From: Eutrophobius brisbanensis
GTDB lineage: Bacteria > Pseudomonadota > Gammaproteobacteria > Eutrophobiales > Eutrophobiaceae
Assembly: GCA_038131795.1 (NCBI GenBank)
Contig: JAYPQE010000003.1
Span: 2,294,001 to 2,358,000 of the forward strand
Length of the DNA: 64,000 nt
Direction: 5' to 3'
Of this stretch, positions 42,093-51,334 are shown piece after piece (within the stretch, counting starts at the first letter, position 1; each line of letters begins with the position of its first letter). The position numbers and the translations under genes were made by a program. The notes under the pieces were generated by a model, which worked only from the letters and a program-made list of their open reading frames with translations, had not been told where the DNA came from and searched no databases.

Positions 42093-43403
42093 ATGAGTTC
42101 TAATGTATCTAGTCGCAGGCGATTTCTCAGGACCAGTGCGGCACTGGCTGCAGGCACCAGTCTGACGGCAAATGCACAGATTCCACTGCCACCGGGTTAT
42201 CCCCCACTGCGTCCGGATGAATATTACGATTACGGAATACGTTCGCCGTATGTAACTTCAAAGCGGATCGGCACCAACGGCCAGCGTGGTTCTGATCCCC
42301 GCGATGGCAGGCCGCGTGATTATGGTTTTCGTACCCCTCATCATGAACTTTTCGGCACAATCACACCGTCTTCATTACACTTTATAATTAACCATGCTTA
42401 CGACCCGCCCAATATCAATCCGGCGGAACATAAATTGATGATACATGGATTGGTTGAGCGGCCGGTGATGCTGACTATGGACGACCTGTACCGATTGCCT
42501 GCCGTATCAAAGATCCATTTTATCGAGTGTTCGGGTAACAGTAATGTTACCGGCAAACGTTTCTACCCAGGATGGCTTAGGACCCAGCCCGAGGCCACTG
42601 TACAGGACACCCATGGGTTGGCAAGTTGCAGTGAATGGACCGGTGTGATGTTGTCCACCATACTTGAACATGTAGGTGTAAAGAAAGAAGCCACCTGGTT
42701 CATTGCCGAAGGTGCAGAGACCGGTCATCACGCCAAGAGTATTCCCATGTGGAAGGCAGAAGACGATGCCATGATTGCCTATGCCCAGAATGGTGAACCC
42801 ATCCGTCCGGAACAGGGTTATCCTTTGCGCCTGGTGGCACCCGGTTTTGAAGGGGTGAATAATGTGAAATGGCTGCGACGCATAAAATTCACGGACATGC
42901 CGCAATTGGCCAAACGCGAAACCAGTAACTATACCTCCGAGCGACCGGACGGTACCTTTCGCTGGTTTGAGTTTGAGAATGGTACAAAATCGGTCATCAC
43001 CCGTCCTTCAGGACAGATGAAACTGGCCGGCCCTGGGTATCATGACATTACCGGCATTGCCTATTCCGGCCGCGGCAAGATCGTCCGCGTGGAGGTCTCC
43101 ACCAATGGTGGTCGAAACTGGAAGGATGCCGAGATCCAGGGACCGGTACACAGTAAGGCATTTACCCGGTTTCGCCTGCCCTGGTTCTGGCGGGGAGATG
43201 AGACCGTGATCATGTCCCGCAGTTATGATGACAAGGGAGATCGCCAACCCTCGGTGGCGGAAATCAACGAGGAACTGGGTCTGCAACTGAGCCACGAGTG
43301 GCTGGAAGCGGGCAACCCAGGCACCAGTCACTTTAACGGTATCCAGCCCTGGCGGGTGAAACACAACGGGGAGGTGGAAAATGCATTATTTTTTAATGTT
43401 TAA
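42093..43403 (+). CDS. Tat-exported SoxC-like sulfite dehydrogenase, molybdopterin subunit
   Basis: Periplasmic sulfite-oxidase-family enzyme of 436 residues. Twin-arginine signal SSRRRFLRTSAALAAG (residues 6-21). The Moco domain shows HKLMIHGLVERPVMLTMDDL, then FIECSGNS with the metal-binding Cys146, and GHHAKSIPMWKA, RLVAPGFEGVNNVKWLRRI. The C-terminal dimerisation domain has GRGKIVRVEVSTNGGRNWKDAEI. This is the SoxC/SorA pattern; SoxC acts with the cytochrome SoxD in the thiosulfate-oxidising system, but no soxXYZAB genes are in the window. So it may act alone on sulfite or on another substrate. Ribosome site GGGGG; its end overlaps the cytochrome gene by 23 bases. Confidence 0.88.
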   Translation: MSSNVSSRRRFLRTSAALAAGTSLTANAQIPLPPGYPPLRPDEYYDYGIRSPYVTSKRIGTNGQRGSDPRDGRPRDYGFRTPHHELFGTITPSSLHFIINHAYDPPNINPAEHKLMIHGLVERPVMLTMDDLYRLPAVSKIHFIECSGNSNVTGKRFYPGWLRTQPEATVQDTHGLASCSEWTGVMLSTILEHVGVKKEATWFIAEGAETGHHAKSIPMWKAEDDAMIAYAQNGEPIRPEQGYPLRLVAPGFEGVNNVKWLRRIKFTDMPQLAKRETSNYTSERPDGTFRWFEFENGTKSVITRPSGQMKLAGPGYHDITGIAYSGRGKIVRVEVSTNGGRNWKDAEIQGPVHSKAFTRFRLPWFWRGDETVIMSRSYDDKGDRQPSVAEINEELGLQLSHEWLEAGNPGTSHFNGIQPWRVKHNGEVENALFFNV

Positions 43404-43977
43404 TCAGGTTTTCATGCTGGGTCTTCTGACCCTGTGTTTTACCACAGCCTGGGCACAGGAATCACCCTTCGGTGAAGTGGGGCGTGCCCCCACCTCAGCA
43501 GAAATCGAGGCCCTGGATATCTCCATTATGCCGGACGGTGAAGGCCTGCCACCCGGTCGGGGGACGGCACGGGAAGGCGAACCTATATACATGACGAAGT
43601 GTGTGATGTGCCACGGCCCTGATCTTGAAGGCAGACGCGATTACCGTGTGGGTCGCCTGGCGGGAGGTGTGGGCACAATCAACACTGAAAAACCGGTGAA
43701 GAGTTTCGGTAGCTACAATCCCGTGGTAACCACATTGTGGGATTATACCCGCCGTGCCATGCCGCGTTTTAATGAAGGCTCACTAAGCAATGATGAGATT
43801 TACGCCCTGAGTGCGTACATACTTTACAAGAACGGTATAATTGGCCAGAACGATGTGATGAATGCCGAGACCTTGCCAAAGGTAGAGATGCCCAACCGTA
43901 ATGGATTCATCCCGCCGGCGCTGGAAGATATTCCCGATATCGATGCTCGCGGGTGCCGAAACGGGCGTTGTCGTTAA
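43381..43977 (+). CDS. SoxD-like cytochrome c, partner of the SoxC-like enzyme
   Basis: Exported monoheme cytochrome c of 198 residues, signal peptide to TTAWAQ. Heme site CVMCH (residues 74-78), probable axial Met in RRAMPRFNEG. It overlaps the upstream gene by 23 bases, so the two should form an electron-transfer complex, the cytochrome taking electrons from the molybdenum centre. It resembles the single-heme part of SoxD; its length is much less than the two-domain SoxD of Paracoccus. It ends with an odd Cys-containing tail (DARGCRNGRCR). Confidence 0.87.
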   Translation: MHYFLMFNQVFMLGLLTLCFTTAWAQESPFGEVGRAPTSAEIEALDISIMPDGEGLPPGRGTAREGEPIYMTKCVMCHGPDLEGRRDYRVGRLAGGVGTINTEKPVKSFGSYNPVVTTLWDYTRRAMPRFNEGSLSNDEIYALSAYILYKNGIIGQNDVMNAETLPKVEMPNRNGFIPPALEDIPDIDARGCRNGRCR

Positions 43978-44044
43978 ATCAGGAGACATATCACAATCAT
44001 TTAATACTGTGGTCTGTTCCCATGTATAAAAAGGGGAAGTAGAT

Positions 44045-45901
44045 ATGGAAGAATCAGATAAAAGTAATCCTGAACAGAAAAAAACCGATGAGAGTGCCGT
44101 TGATAGACGCAGCTTTATCAAGGCGGCCGCTGCCACGGGTGCAGCAATTGCTGCAGGTACCCAATCAATCAGCGCCCAGGTAACAGGGGGTACCGCTGGT
44201 GGTGCAGCTGAAGAAGTGGAGATCATCAGCGAAGGTAAGCACGGCTCAGATTTCATGATGGATGTGATGAAACAGATGGACTTTGAGTTCATGACCATAA
44301 ACACTCATTCTGATTCGGCTGGTCTGCAGGAATCTGTCATTAACTACATGGGGAATGTAAACCCCGAGCTGATTACCGGTCTGCACGAAGAAGTCTGTGT
44401 GGCCATGGCACATGGCTATTACAAGATCGAGGGTAAACCCCTGGCAAGCCTAATTTATGGTTCGGTAGGATTGCAGCATGCCGCCATGGCCGTGTATAGC
44501 GCCTTCTGTGACCGGGTCCCGGTATTTATTATGCTGGGAAACCAGCGCTTTAATCCAAATTCAAGAAGTGTGCAGGATGCCCCGGCCATGGTGCGTGACT
44601 TCACCAAGTGGGATGACTCACCACTTACCCTTAACCATTTTGCCAAATCAGCAGTGCGTGCCTATTCGGTGGCCATGACCCCACCCACCATGCCCGTGGT
44701 CCTGTCGGTGGACAAGAAACTGCAGGAGATGGTAGTCCCCAAAGGTGAGAAGTTAAGAATTCCAAAATATACCCCCAATACACCACCGGCAGGTGATCCC
44801 AATGCCGTCAGGGAACTGGCGAAGATGCTGGTGGATGCCGAATTTCCAGTTCTGGGTGTGGAGCGTGCGGCGCGGTCCCAGGCCGGGTTGGAATATATAA
44901 TCGAGCTGGCCGAGTTATTACAGGCCGGGGTGGTGGATACCATTCAACGCATGAATTTTCCATCGCGGCATCCGTTGTTACAGGAGCCCAGCATCTTTCG
45001 CCAGGCCGATATGGTGCTGGCACTGGAGATGCCCATGTTGTCACATACTCGGCTCAAAGAAGGCGCCAAGCTGGCCAGTATCAGTGCCTTTGATCTCTTT
45101 ACCCGCAGTAATTACTGGCATTTTGGTGACTATCAGGAACCTGATTTTTCCATTGCTGCCGATGCCGAGGCGACCCTGCCTTCCTTGATTGAAGAGGTGA
45201 GACGGCAACTGCCCAGGAGCAAGCGCTCTGCGGTCCGCGCACGCGGTGAAAGATTTGCCGAGATCAATAAACAGAACCGGGAACGAGACAAGGCCTTTGC
45301 CGCCAATGGCTGGAATACCAGTCCGCTCAACACGGCGCGTGTGGCCGCCGAGCTCTGGGAACAGATTAAACATAAGGACTGGTCACTGGTGTCACGAAGT
45401 GATGGTATGAGTGACTGGGCCTGGAAGCTCTGGGACTTTAACAAATACTATCATCACATCGGTCAGTCAGGATCGGTTGGGGTAGGCTACAGTAACCCCG
45501 CTTCAGTGGGCGCATCCCTGGCCAACCGCAAACACGGAAGGCTATGTATCAACCTGCAGAACGATGGTGACTTCATGTTCCTGCCATCGACCTTATGGAC
45601 CGCAGCACATCACAAGATCCCCATGCTTACCGTGATGCATAACAACCGGGCGTATAACCAGGAGATCATGTTGATCTCCCGCATGGCTGCCCTCAGAGAC
45701 CGGGATGTCTCCCGCTGTACCATTGGTAGCGAGATCAACAATCCCGCTATCGATTTCGCAGGCATGGCCCGGAGCATGGGCTGGTATGCGGAAGGGCCTA
45801 TTGAGCATCCTTCTGATCTGCCCGGTGCCATCCGTCGGGCTATTGCCGCGGTTGAAAACGGTCAGCCGGCCTTGCTGGATACCATCACCCATCCAAACTA
45901 G
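44045..45901 (+). CDS. Tat-exported thiamine-diphosphate enzyme
   Basis: Acetolactate-synthase-like protein of 618 residues with a perfect twin-arginine signal, RRSFIK at residues 21-26, followed by an alanine-rich helix and SISAQ. The pyrimidine-binding domain has TGLHEEVCVAMAHGYYK with the activating Glu (115 or 116). The middle domain follows (residues about 250-390). The diphosphate-binding domain has NDGD at 506-509 and NN at 533-534, i.e. the GDG-x(25)-NN motif with Gly changed to Asn. Tat export fits a protein folded around its cofactor before export. Reaction unknown: decarboxylase, carboligase or oxidase of a 2-oxo acid are possible, as is an Xsc-like desulfonating activity. AGGGGA precedes the ATG. 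Cytochrome genes lie on both sides. Confidence 0.87.
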   Translation: MEESDKSNPEQKKTDESAVDRRSFIKAAAATGAAIAAGTQSISAQVTGGTAGGAAEEVEIISEGKHGSDFMMDVMKQMDFEFMTINTHSDSAGLQESVINYMGNVNPELITGLHEEVCVAMAHGYYKIEGKPLASLIYGSVGLQHAAMAVYSAFCDRVPVFIMLGNQRFNPNSRSVQDAPAMVRDFTKWDDSPLTLNHFAKSAVRAYSVAMTPPTMPVVLSVDKKLQEMVVPKGEKLRIPKYTPNTPPAGDPNAVRELAKMLVDAEFPVLGVERAARSQAGLEYIIELAELLQAGVVDTIQRMNFPSRHPLLQEPSIFRQADMVLALEMPMLSHTRLKEGAKLASISAFDLFTRSNYWHFGDYQEPDFSIAADAEATLPSLIEEVRRQLPRSKRSAVRARGERFAEINKQNRERDKAFAANGWNTSPLNTARVAAELWEQIKHKDWSLVSRSDGMSDWAWKLWDFNKYYHHIGQSGSVGVGYSNPASVGASLANRKHGRLCINLQNDGDFMFLPSTLWTAAHHKIPMLTVMHNNRAYNQEIMLISRMAALRDRDVSRCTIGSEINNPAIDFAGMARSMGWYAEGPIEHPSDLPGAIRRAIAAVENGQPALLDTITHPN

Positions 45902-45913
45902 GGAGAGAAAAAT

Positions 45914-46282
45914 ATGAATAACAAAAGACTGCCCTGGTTGACCATTCGTTTTCTGGCAACATCACTATTACTGATTAGCACGCAAGGCATCCAGGCACAA
46001 ACAGCAGAAGAAAGGGGCAAGCAGGATATCGTGACCTATATGTGTTATGGCTGTCACGGCTTTACCGGTGATGGGGGACAGACCGACGTGGCCCCAAAGA
46101 TAAACGTAGACCGCCTGTCTGTTGAGGCAATGATAGCGTATGTCCGTAACCCCGGGGGCAGGATGCCGCCCTACCGTACTGAAGAGCAGATCCCGGACCA
46201 GGCCCTGCGGGACATCTATGCGTATTTGAAATTATTGCCGCCATCACCAAAGTGGCAGGACATTCCTTTGCTAAAAGACTAA
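45914..46282 (+). CDS. Small monoheme cytochrome c
   Basis: Exported cytochrome c of 122 residues: signal peptide to GIQAQ, heme site CYGCH (residues 44-48), axial Met in GGRMPPYRTEEQI. It is a single-domain cytochrome, starting 12 bases after the thiamine-diphosphate enzyme gene, with GGGAG as ribosome site. The closeness suggests that it accepts electrons from that enzyme. Confidence 0.88.
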   Translation: MNNKRLPWLTIRFLATSLLLISTQGIQAQTAEERGKQDIVTYMCYGCHGFTGDGGQTDVAPKINVDRLSVEAMIAYVRNPGGRMPPYRTEEQIPDQALRDIYAYLKLLPPSPKWQDIPLLKD

Positions 46283-46347
46283 AAAAAAACGGATAGATCA
46301 CGATTAACTTAACTTCATGGTCTGTCCCCTAAATGGAGGAGATCGCC

Positions 46348-47826
46348 ATGTTACGGAACCGTATTCCTCGAAGGGACTTTTTGAAGCAATCAGGTGCAGG
46401 GGCACTGGCATTGACTCTGCCCGGCATTTCACTCTCACAGGCCCGGGACAAAACGACAGTGGTCGAGGACATGGGAGAGTGGATCGCGGCGCTGCGTTAC
46501 GAAGACCTGCCCAAAGATGTTGTGGAAAAGGCAAAAAGGCTGCTGCTGGATACAGCGGGTTGTGCCTTGGGTGGAATCAACGGGGATCCCGTGAAGCTGG
46601 CGCGGGAAACTGTCTACTTCAAGGGAGGCCATCCGCAATCGTCCCTCATAGGATTAGACCGCAAGGTCTCTGCTGATCAGGCTGCATTTCTTAACGGCAT
46701 GGCAATTCGCTTTCTGGACTTTAATGACTACACGCCCCCGGGGGGACACCCCAGTATCAATCTCGCACCGGCACTGGCGGTGGCGGAGATGCAAAACCAA
46801 TCTGGAAAAGACCTGCTACTTGCGATCACCATCGGTCATGAAATCTATGTCAGGATGCGTGAGGCCACTTACGGTGTGGACTGGAGTGATGGCTTTGATA
46901 TGGGGACGGTGCCATTAAATTTCACATCGGCAGCATTGGCCGCCAAGCTTCTGGGGCTTGATGCACAAGGCATTGCCAATGCCATGGCCATCGCCGGGGC
47001 CCATGGTAGTACCCTGGCGGAAGTTCGCCGGGGCGGGATGATTAGCGGTGGCAGCATGACACCCTCAAAAGGTACCGCCGGGCCCATGGCGGTGCGAAAT
47101 GGGACATTTGCTGCCATGATGGCCTCGCAAGGTATGACGTATCCACTCACCATCCTCGAAGGGACATATGGATTAAAGGAATATGTTACCCGCAGACTGG
47201 ATGAAGATAATCTTCGTAAGCGATCCGGTGACTTTAAGATCCTGTTAAGCATGACCAAGCTGTGGCCCTGTCACAAGTATTGCCAGGGACCTATAGCGGC
47301 CGCCGTTGAGGTCTATGATCAAGGTGTGAGATCAGATGATATCGACAGCGCGACCTTGTATCTCAGCGAAATGGGGATTGAAAACCAGCAGGTTTATAAC
47401 CGTAGTGAAATCCTGGTGCGTGAACATGCCGACCATAACATGCCGTATTACACCGCCAGGGCATTGGTGGATGGTAACGTCACTGATCATGATTTTGACC
47501 CGGAACGTTTCCGTGAACCCCGTGTACTGGACATGATGAAGCGGGTGGAGCTGAAGCTGAATCGTGATCTTAACGATCATGTCGAAAACTGGGATGCAGT
47601 GAAGCTGGAGGTCAGACTTAAAAACGGCAACGTACATAAGGCAGATATATTCGACCCACCCGGCACCCTGGAGAACCCACCCACCGATGCGCTACTGGTG
47701 AAGAAATTTATGGGACTGGCACAAGGGCCTCTGGGTAAGGCCAAGGCCGAACAGGCGGTGGATACCATTTTGAATTTAGAAAAGGCCAGTAATCTGGGGC
47801 AATTATTGGGAGTCCTTACGGCCTAG
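46348..47826 (+). CDS. Tat-exported MmgE/PrpD family protein
   Basis: Protein of 492 residues, started at ATG 46348 behind GGAGGAGAT (46335-46343). Twin-arginine signal RRDFLKQSGAGALALTLPG. The rest matches the MmgE/PrpD family (2-methylcitrate dehydratase, iminodisuccinate epimerase, cis-aconitate decarboxylase): LLLDTAGCALGG near the start, FLNGMAIRFLDFNDY, HPSINLAPALAVAE, AGAHGSTLAEVRRGGM, and WPCHKYCQGPIAAAVEVY. Family members are cytosolic as a rule, so the Tat signal is unusual. It should act on a small di- or tricarboxylate or similar compound, together with its neighbours. Confidence 0.85.
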   Translation: MLRNRIPRRDFLKQSGAGALALTLPGISLSQARDKTTVVEDMGEWIAALRYEDLPKDVVEKAKRLLLDTAGCALGGINGDPVKLARETVYFKGGHPQSSLIGLDRKVSADQAAFLNGMAIRFLDFNDYTPPGGHPSINLAPALAVAEMQNQSGKDLLLAITIGHEIYVRMREATYGVDWSDGFDMGTVPLNFTSAALAAKLLGLDAQGIANAMAIAGAHGSTLAEVRRGGMISGGSMTPSKGTAGPMAVRNGTFAAMMASQGMTYPLTILEGTYGLKEYVTRRLDEDNLRKRSGDFKILLSMTKLWPCHKYCQGPIAAAVEVYDQGVRSDDIDSATLYLSEMGIENQQVYNRSEILVREHADHNMPYYTARALVDGNVTDHDFDPERFREPRVLDMMKRVELKLNRDLNDHVENWDAVKLEVRLKNGNVHKADIFDPPGTLENPPTDALLVKKFMGLAQGPLGKAKAEQAVDTILNLEKASNLGQLLGVLTA

Positions 47827-47923
47827 AAAGAAGCACGTTTATTAATTGATTTACCGGCTGGATTAGGCTAATTTCATCGTATTCTTTCCATTATATATAA
47901 CTGGAATTTGGAGGGGGAACACC

Positions 47924-49039
47924 ATGAATTCATATAACATAATTAAAACAATGGACTGCAGGCAACTCTTCAAATGTTTCTATAGTGTTATTGGACTGAT
48001 GCTGCTTTTTGTGGCGCCGCTACAGGCACAATTTATACATGAAGAAGATGAACTGGTATTGAGAATGGGGGATGTCTCGGCCAACAAGTTCCCGTTTATC
48101 CTCGCCAAGGACCAGGGGATGTATGCAAAGAACGGGTTAAATGTAAGACCCATGTTTTCTCCAGGCTCTGTGGCCACAATCAACAAGAGCGGGATTGAGG
48201 TTGCCCCTGAAAATATCTACGACCCGGATGATAAGAGTATCGAGTTTACCCTGTATGTCGGTGGCTCAGGGCCGATGATCGCCAGGGTCATGCGCGATAG
48301 CGATGCCAAGCCCCCCACGGAACGCGTCGTGCTGGGAACCACTCATCACCGTTCACGCTGGCGTATCTTTAATGGCCCCGGGATCAATTCCCTTGAAGAC
48401 CTGAAGGGTAAGCGGCTGGGTTTTTCCGGTGTGGGCGCGGTGAGTCATAACTACTGGTTAAACTTCATTGAACACATGGGCTGGGATCCCCATACCGATG
48501 TTGAGTTGGTAGGTGGCACCTTGAATGTGGACTCACTAAAGGAAGGTAAGATTGATGCCCTCATGGGCCCGGAATTACATGGCACCATGGCGTTGATGAA
48601 TGACTTTCCTGTATTGGCCGATTTAACAGAATATAACTTCCCCGTTTCAGGATCAGCCCTGCAGGTGAACCGCAAGTGGTATGAGAAAAACCCTGAAGCT
48701 GCCAGGGCCTTTGTGAAGACCGCTGTTCAGGCCATTGCCTTTATGAAGCAAAACAAGGCCGAGGCCGAGAAGACCATGATCAAATGGTATGGTATGAAGA
48801 ACCAGGAGGCGCGAGACCTGTTTTATACCGAGCTATTGAAGATGGACAGCAAACCCTATCCTCCCTATGAAGGTGTGCGGATGATTATGAAATTCTATGG
48901 TAGCTGGGACACCCGTGACAGGTTCCGGCCCGAGGATTTTTATGATGACACCATTATCACCGAACTGGATAAAAGCGGTTATATCGACAGCCTGTATGAG
49001 GGTGGTAAGGCCCCACCACAGCCCCCTTATAATAAATAA
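47924..49039 (+). CDS. Orphan ABC-type substrate-binding protein, NitT/TauT (SsuA/THI5-like) type
   Basis: Periplasmic binding protein of 371 residues with a signal peptide (to PLQAQ) and a very good ribosome site (GGAGGGGG). It starts the fold with LVLRMGDVSANKFPFILAKDQGMYAKNG, the pattern of nitrate/sulfonate/taurine and thiamine-precursor binding proteins, and has GKRLGFSGVGAVSHNYW in the second lobe. No permease or ATPase gene is adjacent. It is the last gene of the SoxC-like cluster and is followed by a strong terminator, so it probably binds the substrate or product of that pathway. Confidence 0.8.
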   Translation: MNSYNIIKTMDCRQLFKCFYSVIGLMLLFVAPLQAQFIHEEDELVLRMGDVSANKFPFILAKDQGMYAKNGLNVRPMFSPGSVATINKSGIEVAPENIYDPDDKSIEFTLYVGGSGPMIARVMRDSDAKPPTERVVLGTTHHRSRWRIFNGPGINSLEDLKGKRLGFSGVGAVSHNYWLNFIEHMGWDPHTDVELVGGTLNVDSLKEGKIDALMGPELHGTMALMNDFPVLADLTEYNFPVSGSALQVNRKWYEKNPEAARAFVKTAVQAIAFMKQNKAEAEKTMIKWYGMKNQEARDLFYTELLKMDSKPYPPYEGVRMIMKFYGSWDTRDRFRPEDFYDDTIITELDKSGYIDSLYEGGKAPPQPPYNK

Positions 49040-49057
49040 AAATACATACACTTAACG

Positions 49058-49098
49058 GGCCGGCGTCATAGGAATCACATTATGAGGCCGGCCTTTTT
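49058..49098 (+). terminator. Strong intrinsic terminator of the SoxC/ThDP cluster
   Basis: GGCCGGC (49058-49064) and GCCGGCC (49087-49093) with inner TCATA/TATGA extend the stem to about 12 bp; TTTTTGTTTG follows. No comparable signal lies between 42093 and here, which supports one transcript from the SoxC-like gene through the binding protein gene. Confidence 0.9.
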
Positions 49099-49204
49099 GT
49101 TTGTCTTTTTGTTGGTATCTGGGAAAACAACCACATCGGCATCGATAAATTAATCATTCCGTGCTAGTTTTCCATTTATAGAATATAAAACAGGGAGAGA
49201 TCTG

Positions 49205-51241
49205 ATGAGATTATCACTGGTATATATTGCCTTAGTCTTATTTACCACATCAATCCAGGCCCAGACCGCCGGCCAGTCTGCTGGAAGAGAAACCAGGATC
49301 CTGGAACGTACCCCCCTGCGGATATTACAGGACCCGTACCTGGATCTCAGTGGTATTGCCGTTGATCCGGTGCGCGATGAGATTGTCATGGTTACCGGTC
49401 AAAGGGCCGCCCAGGTACTGGTATATGATCGAACAGCAGATACCCCCGAAGGGGTGGACGTTCATCCACCCAAACGGGTGCTCAAAGGACCGAAGACCAA
49501 AATCGGTGCCCCCGGGGTGTATGTGGATCCTAAATCCGGTGAGATCTATTCAGTGGATACCACCCATGGCATGTATGCCGGTTCCGGTAACCGCATCGTC
49601 ATGTTTTCCCATGGTAAAGAAGGAAATATCCCGCCTGATCGGGAGCTGGAAGTACCGCACCGGGGGTTTGCCATCGATGCCGATGAAGCGGCAGGGGAGT
49701 TGTACGTTACCATCCAGCATCCCCCTGCGGTGGTGGTGTATTCAAAGGACGCCAAACACAATGAAGCACCCCTTAGGATCCTGGAAGGTGGGCTCACCGA
49801 GCTGACCGATGTCCATGGGATCGCACTGGATACCAATAATAAATTGATTTATACCGCCAACCGCGGTTCATGGAGTGCCCTCAACGAGGAGCGAGAATGG
49901 AGTGGTACCCCCATCAACCATGATGGCGACAACCGTACCTGGGACATCCCCACCCGCATTGAGGCACACATGGTCCCGGGCTCAGGAAAATTCAAACCTG
50001 CATCCATTACGGTCTATCCCCAGGACGCCAGTGGTAATGTGGCGCCCATCAGGACCATTTCAGGTCCCAATACAAAGTTAGGCTGGCCGGCATTCATCGC
50101 CCTGGACGAGGAACGACAGGAACTGTATGTGGCCAATGCGTGGCCCCATTCCATCCTGGTGTTTGATGCGAACGATCAGGGTAACGTGTCCCCCATCCGT
50201 GTGATTAACGGTGAAAATACCGGGCTGGATAATCCTTACGGTATTGCTATCGATACCGAAAATGATGAAATCGTGGTGGCCAACTACGGTAACCATACGG
50301 CCATGGTGTTTCCCCGTACCGGTGATGGTGACATTGAACCGTTACGTACCATACGTCTGGCACCCAAGGGTTTTCAGGTGCCCATATATCAACATCTCAG
50401 TGCCGTGGAATATGACAGCAAGCGCGATGAGATCCTGGTACAAAGCTGTATCGCCCAGCCACAGATGGTGGCCTTCTCCAAAGGCGCAAAGAACGGTGAT
50501 CCGCTGGCCAGGATCCTGGCAGGACAGGAGACCAAACAGGGACGCGCCCTGCATGATATGCGTTATAACCCGGTCCATGATGAGATCGTCTTTGCCAATC
50601 CCAATGCCCAGGCCTTGTTGACCTTTGCCGGCGGGGCCAGGGGTGGGGCCACACCGCTACGTGTCATTCAGGGACCTAAAACCGGCCTGATTAAATCTGA
50701 CTATATTGAAGTGGATCCCGTCAATGATGAATTATATGCACCGGACATGGACAAGATCCTGGTATTTCCACGTACCGCCGAGGGAGACGTGGCACCTATA
50801 CGGGTACTGCAGGGCCCCGCCACCGGGCTGAGTGGCAAGAACGGCAGGTTTATGGCGGTAGACCCGGAACATAATCTACTGGTAGTGCCGGGCAGAGACC
50901 GGTTACTGATTTTTGATCGCACCTCAAATGGCAATACCAGTCCAAAGGCGGTTATTCATAATGAACACCTCAATGGGATACTGCATGTCAGGGTGTATCC
51001 ACCGAAGGGATTAATCGTGGTCTCTATGGGCGGTAAAAGTAATGGTATAGGTCAGGATGAAATGACTGGCATCGGTGTGTGGAGTATTCATGATAACGGT
51101 GATGTCCCGCCGTTGATGTTATTGAGGGATCCCTATGGCTCGGTGGCAGGCAGAAAGATCGCCCTGAATCCTGATGATAAGGAAATCATTGTGGGTGGCG
51201 GGATTACCGTCCGCCGGTATGCCTTTCCGGAATTGTTCTAG
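49205..51241 (+). CDS. Exported NHL-type beta-propeller protein
   Basis: Secreted protein of 678 residues with a signal peptide (to SIQAQ) and about 10-12 repeats of some 50 residues with the pattern PIRVIQGPKTGL...I.VDPVNDELYV...ILVFPRTAEGDVA. This makes one or two propellers. The repeats are unusually regular. No active-site motif is seen. It may be a scaffold or bind a cell-surface partner. It lies directly after the SoxC-like cluster in the same direction but has its own start region and terminator. Confidence 0.8.
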   Translation: MRLSLVYIALVLFTTSIQAQTAGQSAGRETRILERTPLRILQDPYLDLSGIAVDPVRDEIVMVTGQRAAQVLVYDRTADTPEGVDVHPPKRVLKGPKTKIGAPGVYVDPKSGEIYSVDTTHGMYAGSGNRIVMFSHGKEGNIPPDRELEVPHRGFAIDADEAAGELYVTIQHPPAVVVYSKDAKHNEAPLRILEGGLTELTDVHGIALDTNNKLIYTANRGSWSALNEEREWSGTPINHDGDNRTWDIPTRIEAHMVPGSGKFKPASITVYPQDASGNVAPIRTISGPNTKLGWPAFIALDEERQELYVANAWPHSILVFDANDQGNVSPIRVINGENTGLDNPYGIAIDTENDEIVVANYGNHTAMVFPRTGDGDIEPLRTIRLAPKGFQVPIYQHLSAVEYDSKRDEILVQSCIAQPQMVAFSKGAKNGDPLARILAGQETKQGRALHDMRYNPVHDEIVFANPNAQALLTFAGGARGGATPLRVIQGPKTGLIKSDYIEVDPVNDELYAPDMDKILVFPRTAEGDVAPIRVLQGPATGLSGKNGRFMAVDPEHNLLVVPGRDRLLIFDRTSNGNTSPKAVIHNEHLNGILHVRVYPPKGLIVVSMGGKSNGIGQDEMTGIGVWSIHDNGDVPPLMLLRDPYGSVAGRKIALNPDDKEIIVGGGITVRRYAFPELF

Positions 51242-51264
51242 CCAGATTGAGATCTGGAATGATG

Positions 51265-51297
51265 GGCCGGAGTGAATCAATACCTTCGGCCTTTTTT
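51265..51297 (+). terminator. Intrinsic terminator after the NHL-type gene
   Basis: GGCCG (51265-51269) and CGGCC (51287-51291) with an inner GAG/CTT-like extension are followed by TTTTTTATTTTATAT. Confidence 0.82.
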
Positions 51298-51334
51298 ATT
51301 TTATATATACATTTTTAATCATTAACCAGATTAT

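Noticed and set aside
42093..43977. Calling the SoxC/D-like pair part of a thiosulfate-oxidising Sox system
   Set aside because: No soxX, Y, Z, A or B is in the window, and the cytochrome is much shorter than classical SoxD.
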